Below, piece by piece: positions 58,544-64,000 of a stretch of 64,000 nucleotides of DNA. The notes under the pieces are model-generated. The model was not told the origin of the DNA, searched no databases, and was given only the letters and a program-made list of their open reading frames with translations. The DNA is taken from the NCBI GenBank assembly GCA_017456105.1, contig JAFTKA010000010.1, forward strand, positions 163,441-227,440. The letters are read 5' to 3'. Source of the DNA: Oscillospiraceae bacterium. Its GTDB lineage: Bacteria > Bacillota_A > Clostridia > Oscillospirales > Oscillospiraceae. Position 1 is the stretch's first letter, and the number at the start of each line of letters is the position of its first letter. The position numbers and the translations under genes were made by a program.

Positions 58544-59630
58544 ATCTCATATCACGGGAGGACAGGTACTGGCGGACCATCAGGGCCACCTTGAAGACGA
58601 TGGCATGGTCGAACTGCCGCAGGTCAAGGCCGGTGAGCTTTTTGATCTTCTCCAGACGGTACACCAGGGTGTTCCGGTGGACGAACAGCTTCCGGGAGGT
58701 CTCGGACACGTTCAGGTTGTTCTCAAAGAACTTATTGATGGTAAACAATGTTTCCTGATCCAGAGAATCGATGGAGTTCTTCTTGAACACCTCGGTCAGG
58801 TAGATATCACACAGTGTGGTAGGCAGCTGATAGATCAGTCGGCCGATACCCAGGTTCTCATAGTTAATGATGCTCTTTTCGGTATCGAACACCTTGCCCA
58901 CGTCAATAGCGGTCTGGGCTTCCTTATAGGAATCGGCCAGCTCACGCAGATGCTCGGCAACAGTACCGATACCAATGATGGGCTTGATAAACAGCTCACT
59001 CTTGAGCGTATCCTCGATAGACTTTGCGATCTTCTCCAGCTCATTGCCGGAAGGCACGGTGGACAACTGCTTGATAACCGCAATGTCCGTCTCATTGATG
59101 CTCAGTACAAAGTCCTGCAGCCGATCCGGGAACAGGCCGGACAGCACATCAACGGTGGTTACCTCACTATGACCGGACTGCCGCACCAAAAATACGGCTC
59201 TGGGAGCATCGGTGGCAAAATGCAGCTCCTTTGCCCGAATGTAAATATCGCCGGGCAGGATATTATCGGTAATAATATTCTTAACAAAGGTTCCTCTGTC
59301 GTGCTTTTCCTCATAAAAGCTGCGGGCTCCGTTCAGAGCGATATATGCCATATTACAGAAAGCACGGGCGTTATCGTCATCACCGGTGCAGAAAACCACA
59401 TACTCCAGGAAATTGGCACTGCCGATGATCGCACGGAAGGACTTCTGGCCGAAGGTAACGGTCTGCTCGGTGCTGCCGGAGATCTTCAGCATCGCATCAG
59501 TCCACCGTTCGCCAAGCAAAGCGGCATCGGTACACGCGATCACGCAGCCGTCCGTATCCAGCACGCCGAAGGTCCGGTCGCCCACGCCCTTAAGCTGCAA
59601 AATCACATTTTGGAAAATACTGTTAGACAT
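58542..59630 (-). CDS. PucR/CdaR-family transcriptional regulator
   Basis: The 362-residue protein has an N-terminal sensory part (about 1-120, FGVLDTDGCVIACTDAALLG), a GGDEF-like middle (about 130-290) and the C-terminal PucR helix-turn-helix (LNVSETSRKLFVHRNTLVYRL, then TGLDLRQFDHAIVFKVAL). CdaR-type regulators respond to organic acids or purine catabolites. ATG 59630 follows GAGGAGG; the longer frame to 59714 is not supported. Its nearest neighbours give no clear target. Two TTGCACAA repeats in the promoter could be its own sites. Confidence 0.88.
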   Translation of the reverse strand: MSNSIFQNVILQLKGVGDRTFGVLDTDGCVIACTDAALLGERWTDAMLKISGSTEQTVTFGQKSFRAIIGSANFLEYVVFCTGDDDNARAFCNMAYIALNGARSFYEEKHDRGTFVKNIITDNILPGDIYIRAKELHFATDAPRAVFLVRQSGHSEVTTVDVLSGLFPDRLQDFVLSINETDIAVIKQLSTVPSGNELEKIAKSIEDTLKSELFIKPIIGIGTVAEHLRELADSYKEAQTAIDVGKVFDTEKSIINYENLGIGRLIYQLPTTLCDIYLTEVFKKNSIDSLDQETLFTINKFFENNLNVSETSRKLFVHRNTLVYRLEKIKKLTGLDLRQFDHAIVFKVALMVRQYLSSRDMR

Positions 59631-59649
59631 ACAGAGCCTCCTCAGAATA

Positions 59650-59714
59650 TTGCACAAAAAGCATATTTCATAAAACTGCCCTGTTATTATACACGCATTT
59701 TGCACAATTTGCAA
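59650..59714 (-). promoter_or_regulatory. Promoter of the PucR-type gene with TTGCACAA repeats
   Basis: On the minus strand TTGCAA (59709-59714), 17 bases, then TATAAT (59686-59691). TTGCACAA occurs at 59650-59657 and again at 59700-59707, exactly 50 bases apart. Confidence 0.75.
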
Positions 59715-59826
59715 GTATAATTTGACATTTTATTGCAAAACAGGCCATCGTTTTTAGGTAAAATCCCCATAAAACCGTTGATTTGCCTGTGTTTTCGTCG
59801 GAAGAAGAAAATTATTTTTCGTCATT

Positions 59827-60525
59827 TTAACCTTCCAGATTGGTCAATTCGACGGCTGTCAGCTCCCGAACAGCCCCTCTTGGCAGGTCTCCAAGGGTCA
59901 GCGAACCCTCCTGACGACGCTCCAGATAGTCTACATGCATTCCCCGGGCGGCCATCATTCGCCGCACCTGATGGTACTTTCCTTCACATACGGTGATCAG
60001 GCTCTCCCCTGCCCCCAGAGGCTGCAGCACCGCAGGAAGGCACTCCGTGCCGTCTGCCAGGGTAAGACCCGAAGCGAAGGCCGCCACGTCCTCTGACCCG
60101 GCCGTACCTTCGTGTTTGGCATAGTACACCTTCGGTACTTCCTTTTTGGGGCTGATGAGCCGGTGCAAGAGGTCTCCGTCGTTCGTAAAAAGCAGCAGGC
60201 CCTCCGTCTGCTTGTCGAGCCTTCCCACAGGCCTCAGATCCATATGGCAGTATTTTTCCGGCAGCAGCTCCATAACCGTCCGTTCGGTGCGATCCTCGGT
60301 AGCCGTTACATAGCCTGCAGGCTTATTGAGCATCAGAACCACCCGTCCGGCAGCCTGTAAGGGCTCACCATTCACGGTGATAGACTGGACCGCCGGGTCG
60401 ATCTTCCGGCTGCCGTCCTTTTCCGCCACGCCGTCCACCGACACCGCTCCGGTTTTCAGGATTCCCTTTACCTGACTGCGGGTGCCGACACCGCAGTTCG
60501 CCAGAAATTTGTCCAAACGCTCCAT
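59827..60525 (-). CDS. RsuA/RluB/RluE-family pseudouridine synthase
   Basis: The 232-residue protein has an N-terminal S4 RNA-binding domain (ERLDKFLANCGVGTRSQVKG) and the RsuA-type catalytic domain with the catalytic aspartate D104 in GRLDKQTEGLLLF, plus the motif LMLNKPAGYVTA. The family modifies 16S or 23S rRNA. The length and the short C-terminus favour RsuA (16S U516) over RluB, but the site is not certain. It begins with ATG 60525, close to the divergent DUF4830 gene. Confidence 0.92.
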   Translation of the reverse strand: MERLDKFLANCGVGTRSQVKGILKTGAVSVDGVAEKDGSRKIDPAVQSITVNGEPLQAAGRVVLMLNKPAGYVTATEDRTERTVMELLPEKYCHMDLRPVGRLDKQTEGLLLFTNDGDLLHRLISPKKEVPKVYYAKHEGTAGSEDVAAFASGLTLADGTECLPAVLQPLGAGESLITVCEGKYHQVRRMMAARGMHVDYLERRQEGSLTLGDLPRGAVRELTAVELTNLEG

Positions 60526-60595
60526 GGTTCCTCCGTTCTATCCCGTCCAAGCTGTGAATACGCTATAGTGTGAATTCATAACAGGAGGGATCTTC

Positions 60596-61111
60596 ATGAT
60601 GGTCATGACCGCAAAGGTCAATATGAAAAAGATTCTGATCGCATTGGCTGCGATCGCAGGTGTGATTTTGGCACTTGTTTTGCTTTTGGGCGGCAACGAC
60701 AGTACCACCCCCACCGCCGCAGGCTCCGTATCCGGTAACGACGCCCGGGTCAGCTTCCTGCAAGGCCACGGCTGGGAAGTCAGCACTTCCCCGGTGGAGT
60801 CCGGGCAGGTGCGGATTCCCGAAAAGCAGACCGAGGTCTACGAGCGGTACAACGCTCTGCAGAAAAGTCAGGGCTATGACCTGACCCAATACGCAGGCAA
60901 GACCGTCATGCGGTATGTATATAAGGTCAATAATTACGAAGGCTCTACCCAGCCGGTCTACGCCACAGTCCTGGTCTATAAGAATCAGATCATCGGCGGC
61001 GACATCACCGACACCGCACCCAAGGGTACGATCCAGGGCTTTGAAAGAGTCAAGTCTTCCGCAGCTGAGCAAATCGAAGAGACCACCGTACCGGTGGAGA
61101 GTACCTCTTAA
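60596..61111 (+). CDS. DUF4830 protein with N-terminal membrane anchor
   Basis: The 171-residue protein has a membrane anchor at about residues 11-32 and then the DUF4830 pattern: VSFLQGHGWEVSTSPVES, VYERYNALQKSQGYDLTQY and YATVLVYKNQIIGGDITDT. The family is small, clostridial and of unknown function. The ATG at 60596 is six bases behind GGAGGG; two more ATGs follow in frame. It is not linked by operon to ribU, whose riboswitch promoter lies downstream. Confidence 0.82.
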   Translation: MMVMTAKVNMKKILIALAAIAGVILALVLLLGGNDSTTPTAAGSVSGNDARVSFLQGHGWEVSTSPVESGQVRIPEKQTEVYERYNALQKSQGYDLTQYAGKTVMRYVYKVNNYEGSTQPVYATVLVYKNQIIGGDITDTAPKGTIQGFERVKSSAAEQIEETTVPVESTS

Positions 61112-61133
61112 TTTTACCATACAGGCCCCTGTC

Positions 61134-61162
61134 TTGACAAGTGGACAGATTTGTGTTACCCT
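61134..61162 (+). promoter_or_regulatory. Promoter of the ribU riboswitch transcript
   Basis: TTGACA (61134-61139), 17 bases, then TACCCT (61157-61162). Confidence 0.8.
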
Positions 61163-61175
61163 AGCACCGTAAATA

Positions 61176-61305
61176 ATTCTTCAGGGCAGGGTGAAATTCC
61201 CGACCGGCGGTACAGTCCGCGAGCGTGCAAACGCAGAATCGGTGTGATTCCGATACCGACAGTTAGGCAAAGCAATTTGCGTAAAGTCTGGATGGAAGAA
61301 GATGT
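61176..61305 (+). ncRNA. FMN riboswitch (RFN element)
   Basis: The conserved FMN aptamer is readable: TTCAGGGCAGGGTGAAATTC, CCGACCGGCGGTACAGTCCG, then GTGTGATTCCGATACCGACA and a closing GTCTGGATGGAAGAAGA. It sits between the promoter and a terminator before ribU, so high FMN should cause premature termination of the riboflavin importer. Confidence 0.95.
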
Positions 61306-61318
61306 GTTCCGTATTTTT

Positions 61319-61355
61319 ACGCCCTGAGTGTTTTTCGCTCAGGGTGTTTCTTTTT
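61319..61355 (+). terminator. Riboswitch expression-platform terminator
   Basis: GCCCTGAGTG, TTTTT loop, CGCTCAGGG followed by TGTTTCTTTTT, between the FMN aptamer and ribU. Confidence 0.85.
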
Positions 61356-61366
61356 GGGGGTAGCTT

Positions 61367-62080
61367 ATGTGGTCAGAGATTAAAGAAAACCTGTCCTTTG
61401 TGCTGGTTTGTATCGCCATTATTGCTCTGTTGGGCTTGATCGCCTGGCTGGCAGAACGGTATCTTCTAAGATCACGGAAGGTCTCCTCCGCACGGAAGGT
61501 AGCGGTCATCGGCCTGTGTGCCGCGGTTGCAACGATTCTGCACCTATTAGACTTTCCTCTGTCTTTTTTGGCACCGGGCTTTTATAAACTGGACTTCTCC
61601 GAAGTTCCCGTTATGCTCTGCGGCTTTTATTTAGGCCCGTCCTCCGTGGTGTTCTGCGAGGGCCTGAAGGTCCTTCTGAAGCTGCTTTTAAAAGGCACGG
61701 ACACCGCCTTTGTAGGAGATTTTGCCAATTTCGCCACCGGCTGCAGCCTGGCTTTGCCGGCAGTGATCGTTTACCACATCAACAAGACCCGGAAAAGTGC
61801 CATTTGGGGACTTTTCACCGGAACATTTTTCCTCACCGCTTTCGGCAGTGCCTTCAACGGAATTTACCTGATTCCCAAGTTTGCACAGCTTTACGGTCTG
61901 CCGCTGGATACCATCATCGGTATGGGCAGTGCCATCAACGGCAAGATCGACTCCCTGTTCACATTTGTTTTGTTTGCGGTAGCACCGCTGAACCTCATCA
62001 AAGGCGTTTTGGTTTCGGGTTTGACATTGCTACTTTATAAACGCATCGCCAAATTCCTGTTTTCCAGAATCGTTTCATAG
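61367..62080 (+). CDS. ribU: ECF-type riboflavin transporter, substrate-binding subunit
   Basis: RibU is the S component that binds riboflavin and works with the shared energy-coupling module (not encoded here). The 237-residue protein has about six hydrophobic helices, a longer than usual first cytoplasmic tail, and LDFSEVPVMLCGFYLGPSSV plus GDFANFATGCSLALPAVIVY, which are typical of the family. The FMN riboswitch upstream confirms the substrate class. It is transcribed alone and ends at a strong terminator. Confidence 0.96.
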   Translation: MWSEIKENLSFVLVCIAIIALLGLIAWLAERYLLRSRKVSSARKVAVIGLCAAVATILHLLDFPLSFLAPGFYKLDFSEVPVMLCGFYLGPSSVVFCEGLKVLLKLLLKGTDTAFVGDFANFATGCSLALPAVIVYHINKTRKSAIWGLFTGTFFLTAFGSAFNGIYLIPKFAQLYGLPLDTIIGMGSAINGKIDSLFTFVLFAVAPLNLIKGVLVSGLTLLLYKRIAKFLFSRIVS

Positions 62081-62082
62081 TA

Positions 62083-62110
62083 AAAAGGGACCGTCAAACG
62101 GTCCCTTTTC
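62083..62110. terminator. Bidirectional terminator between ribU and the flavin reductase gene
   Basis: Arms AAAAGGGACCGT and ACGGTCCCTTTT around CAA, ending both converging genes. Confidence 0.9.
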
Positions 62111-62635
62111 TTATTCTACAATATACGCTGCGGTAATTTCGCCGTAGTAGGCAGTGTGGTAGTCGCCCTTGGGGAAGGTTGCGTTCCTGGGGTAGTGATG
62201 CTCCGTAATATCCTGGGGGATCCCGTTGGGATCTTGGGGCTGTTGGTAGCGAACCTTGCACTCCAGCGTCAGGGGCAGCTCCTTAATGGCAGGTACGGAA
62301 ACGGTCTTGCCCTCTTCCAAGGTAAGATTCAGTTCCTTGATTTTATCCATATCCCGGCCGGATCTTGTGCCGCATACTTTTAAGATGTTCTTATCCACAT
62401 CGCCAAGAGGGACATTGATGGTAAACTCCGGATTCTTCTGAAGCATTTCCATGGTATAGCGGCTTTCCCGGACAAACAGGATAAAGACGGGCTTACTCCA
62501 TTCGATGCCCAGCGTACCCCAGCCGATGGTCATGGCGTTGACCTTTCCGTCCGCTTTTGTAGTTACCAGAGCGGCCTTTTGCACGCCCTCCAAAATTTGA
62601 CCTGCATAATCCCAAAGCTTAATTTCACGTTTCAT
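62111..62635 (-). CDS. Flavin reductase-family (FMN-binding split barrel) protein
   Basis: The 174-residue protein matches flavin reductase-like FMN-binding proteins: LVTTKADGKVNAMTIGWGTL near the start, FVRESRYTMEMLQKN and PLTLECKV. Members reduce or carry flavin for partner oxidoreductases. ATG 62635 follows CAGGAGGCAG. The gene lies beside ribU (converging), which fits a flavin theme, though each has its own promoter and a shared terminator. Confidence 0.87.
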   Translation of the reverse strand: MKREIKLWDYAGQILEGVQKAALVTTKADGKVNAMTIGWGTLGIEWSKPVFILFVRESRYTMEMLQKNPEFTINVPLGDVDKNILKVCGTRSGRDMDKIKELNLTLEEGKTVSVPAIKELPLTLECKVRYQQPQDPNGIPQDITEHHYPRNATFPKGDYHTAYYGEITAAYIVE

Positions 62636-62660
62636 ATCTACTGCCTCCTGTTTTTTCTTC

Positions 62661-62689
62661 ATTATAGCGAATTTAATGCATTTTTTCAA
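62661..62689 (-). promoter_or_regulatory. Promoter of the flavin reductase gene
   Basis: On the minus strand TTGAAA (62684-62689), 17 bases, then TATAAT (62661-62666). Confidence 0.85.
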
Positions 62690-62697
62690 CCTCGGTA

Positions 62698-62726
62698 TTG
62701 ACAAAAAATCGTTTCCGCACTAAACT
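62698..62726 (+). promoter_or_regulatory. Promoter of azlCD
   Basis: TTGACA (62698-62703), 17 bases, then TAAACT (62721-62726), back to back with the flavin reductase promoter. Confidence 0.8.
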
Positions 62727-62754
62727 ATTGCCAGCACAAAAAAGGAGATGTACC

Positions 62755-63447
62755 ATGTCCCGGAAAAGCTTAAAAACCGTATTTCTCGACACTCTGCCGG
62801 TTCTGACCGGTTATTTGTTTTTGGGTGCGGGCTTTGGTATCCTTTTAAGTCAACACGGTTACGGCTTTATCTGGGCTTTTGCTATGGCCGTGGTGGTTTT
62901 TGCCGGCTCCGGGCAGTATTTGGCAGTAAGCTTACTGTCCGGCGGTGCGTCGATCCTCAGTGCCGCGATTGCTACGTTTTTGGTCAACGCCCGGCACATT
63001 TTCTACGGCATCTCCCTGATAGATCCCTACACCGGTGCAGGCAAGAAAAAGCCCTATATGATCTTTGCCCTGACAGATGAGACCTATGCCCTTGTTACAC
63101 AAAACGAGCCTCCTGAGGGCATGAGCCGCCACAACTACTGCTTTTTCGTTTCCCTGTTCGATCATATCTACTGGATCTTAGGCTGCAGCCTGGGCCATCT
63201 GGCGGGCTCTTACCTGCCCATCAATTTTGAGGGCGTGGAATTTGTGCTGACTGCCCTGTTCGTTACCATGTTTGTAGAGCAGTGGATCGCCCACAAAAAC
63301 CATCTGCCTGCCATCATCGGCGTTAGCTGTACTGCCGTGTGTCTTGCGATCTTCGGCAGCCAGCTGTTCCTGATCCCCTCCATGGCTCTGATGGCTTCCC
63401 TTTTGATCCTTATGAAGAAGACCGGAAGGAGGGAGCATAATGCATGA
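62755..63447 (+). CDS. azlC: Branched-chain amino acid exporter, large subunit
   Basis: AzlC and AzlD form an exporter for branched-chain amino acids and their analogues. The 230-residue protein has seven or so hydrophobic segments and the family signatures VVVFAGSGQYLAVSLLSGG and FLVNARHIFYGISL, with FALTDETYAL in the middle. ATG 62755 follows AAAAGGAGATG. It overlaps azlD by eight bases. Although often filed with permeases, it is not an ABC protein. Confidence 0.93.
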   Translation: MSRKSLKTVFLDTLPVLTGYLFLGAGFGILLSQHGYGFIWAFAMAVVVFAGSGQYLAVSLLSGGASILSAAIATFLVNARHIFYGISLIDPYTGAGKKKPYMIFALTDETYALVTQNEPPEGMSRHNYCFFVSLFDHIYWILGCSLGHLAGSYLPINFEGVEFVLTALFVTMFVEQWIAHKNHLPAIIGVSCTAVCLAIFGSQLFLIPSMALMASLLILMKKTGRREHNA

Positions 63448-63757
63448 TATTCTCATGGTTGCAGTAATAGCACTCGTTACCATGTCCACCCGCTTCCTCC
63501 CCTTCCTGATTTTCCGGGAAAATCACCAAACCCCCAAAATAATCACCTACCTTGGCAAAGTATTGCCCTGTGCCATTATGGGTATGCTGGTAGTGTATTG
63601 TATGAAGGACGTGGTCTTTCTTGCCTACCCCTACGGACTGCCGGAATTGATCGGCTGTACCGTGGTCGCAGTACTGCACATTTGGAAGCGAAATTCTCTT
63701 TTAAGCATCGGCGTGGGCACTGTTTGCTATATGCTTTTGGTACAACTTGTTTTTTAA
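63440..63757 (+). CDS. azlD: Branched-chain amino acid exporter, small subunit
   Basis: The 105-residue AzlD has three to four hydrophobic segments and typical blocks TMSTRFLPFLIF near the start, YLGKVLPCAIMGMLVVYCMK and a C-terminal helix. It starts within the end of azlC (overlap of eight bases) behind GGAGGG, so the two are made together. After it comes an AT-rich inverted repeat (GTTTTTTAA and TTAAAAAAC, 63749-63777) that may weakly terminate. Confidence 0.92.
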   Translation: MHDILMVAVIALVTMSTRFLPFLIFRENHQTPKIITYLGKVLPCAIMGMLVVYCMKDVVFLAYPYGLPELIGCTVVAVLHIWKRNSLLSIGVGTVCYMLLVQLVF

Positions 63758-63779
63758 GGATTAATCTGTTAAAAAACAG

Positions 63780-63808
63780 TTGCAAAACGGGGACACCCGT
63801 GCTATAAT
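63780..63808 (+). promoter_or_regulatory. Promoter of the tRNA operon
   Basis: TTGCAA (63780-63785), 17 bases, then TATAAT (63803-63808), about 55 bases before the tRNA-Gln gene. Confidence 0.85.
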
Positions 63809-63861
63809 ACTCCGTGTGTCCGTCGCTGGGCCGCCCAGGCTGAGAGGACTCAAATCCAGAT

Positions 63862-63936
63862 TGGGATGTCGCCAAGCGGTAAGGCACCAGACTTTGACTC
63901 TGGCATTCGTAGGTTCAAATCCTGCCATCCCAGCCA
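63862..63936 (+). tRNA. tRNA-Gln (anticodon UUG)
   Basis: A full cloverleaf is visible: acceptor TGGGATG pairs with CATCCCA, anticodon loop ACTTTGACT gives UUG, T-loop GGTTCAAATCC, discriminator G, and an encoded CCA at 63934-63936. Confidence 0.95.
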
Positions 63937-63939
63937 TTT

Positions 63940-64000
63940 GATCCGCTAGCTCAGTTGGCAGAGCAACTGCCTTTTAAGCAGTGGGTCCGGAGTTCGAATC
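63940..64000 (+). tRNA. tRNA-Lys (anticodon UUU), cut by the window edge
   Basis: Acceptor GATCCGC, D-arm GCTCAGTTGGCAGAGC, anticodon arm ACTGCCTTTTAAGCAGT with UUU, and the start of the T-arm (GGAGTTCGAATC). The 3' end is outside the window. Confidence 0.93.

Noticed and set aside
1..64000. Prophage, insertion sequence or defence island
   Set aside because: No integrase, transposase, terminase, restriction or Cas gene can be read; gene content is chromosomal and metabolic.

Overview
The window reads as a contiguous chromosomal segment of a low-to-middle GC, spore-forming anaerobic Firmicute, most likely a gut member of the Clostridia (Oscillospirales/Ruminococcaceae-like). The evidence is the set of clostridial families seen here (DUF4317, DUF1015, DUF1385, DUF4830, DUF1294, a SPOCS/LysM spore protein, WhiA, MntP, RibU with an FMN riboswitch), strong GGAGG ribosome binding sites, sigma-A promoters with 17-base spacers, and a full methylaspartate route for glutamate fermentation. 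I see no phage, plasmid, transposase or CRISPR array. The genus is inference.

Layout. 1-14.8 kb (all minus strand): housekeeping genes pgsA, rimO, recX, recA, prmC, a YqhQ-type protein, a two-component system with an FG-GAP-like lipoprotein, dnaE, whiA, murB. 14.8-20.3 kb: two half-size chromate-type transporters, a His-rich NifX-like protein, an MBOAT/DHHW O-acylation pair, a lipoprotein, mntP. 20.4-29.1 kb: an SDR, DUF1015-serC, a Gfo/Idh oxidoreductase, greA-lysS, a PfkB kinase, an Fe-S aldo/keto reductase. 29.1-34.3 kb: small membrane proteins, coaX-yfcE, a three-gene cassette of unnamed small proteins, a repeat- and hairpin-rich intergenic stretch, a SPOCS/LysM protein. 34.3-40.6 kb: a WYL regulator, lipoprotein, DUF1294, then the envelope cluster ftsE-ftsX-(34-residue peptide)-M23 murein hydrolase-S41 protease.

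40.8-58.5 kb is the metabolic centrepiece. Glutamate mutase (mutS, mutL, mutE) and methylaspartase (mal) convert glutamate to mesaconate. A two-subunit fumarase-type hydratase (probable mesaconase) makes citramalate, and a citrate-lyase-type complex (citD, citE, citF) splits it to acetate and pyruvate. Divergent citC and a fused citXG supply and activate the lyase cofactor. Between citC and citXG sits an unnamed protein joining a P-loop NTPase to a threonyl-tRNA-synthetase-like second additional domain; it is the strongest novelty candidate. A GntR regulator lies inside the cluster, and similar TGTT-N5 sites occur at all three sets of pathway promoters. Two paralogous lipoproteins with near-identical ribosome binding sites and terminators bracket the cluster. 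The downstream copy follows an ECF sigma/DUF4367 pair and shares a candidate ECF promoter with it.

58.5-64 kb: a PucR/CdaR regulator, an RsuA-type pseudouridine synthase, a DUF4830 protein, an FMN riboswitch with ribU, a flavin reductase, azlCD, and the start of a tRNA operon (Gln, Lys). Starts were chosen by ribosome binding site and family N-terminus and often differ from the longest open frame.
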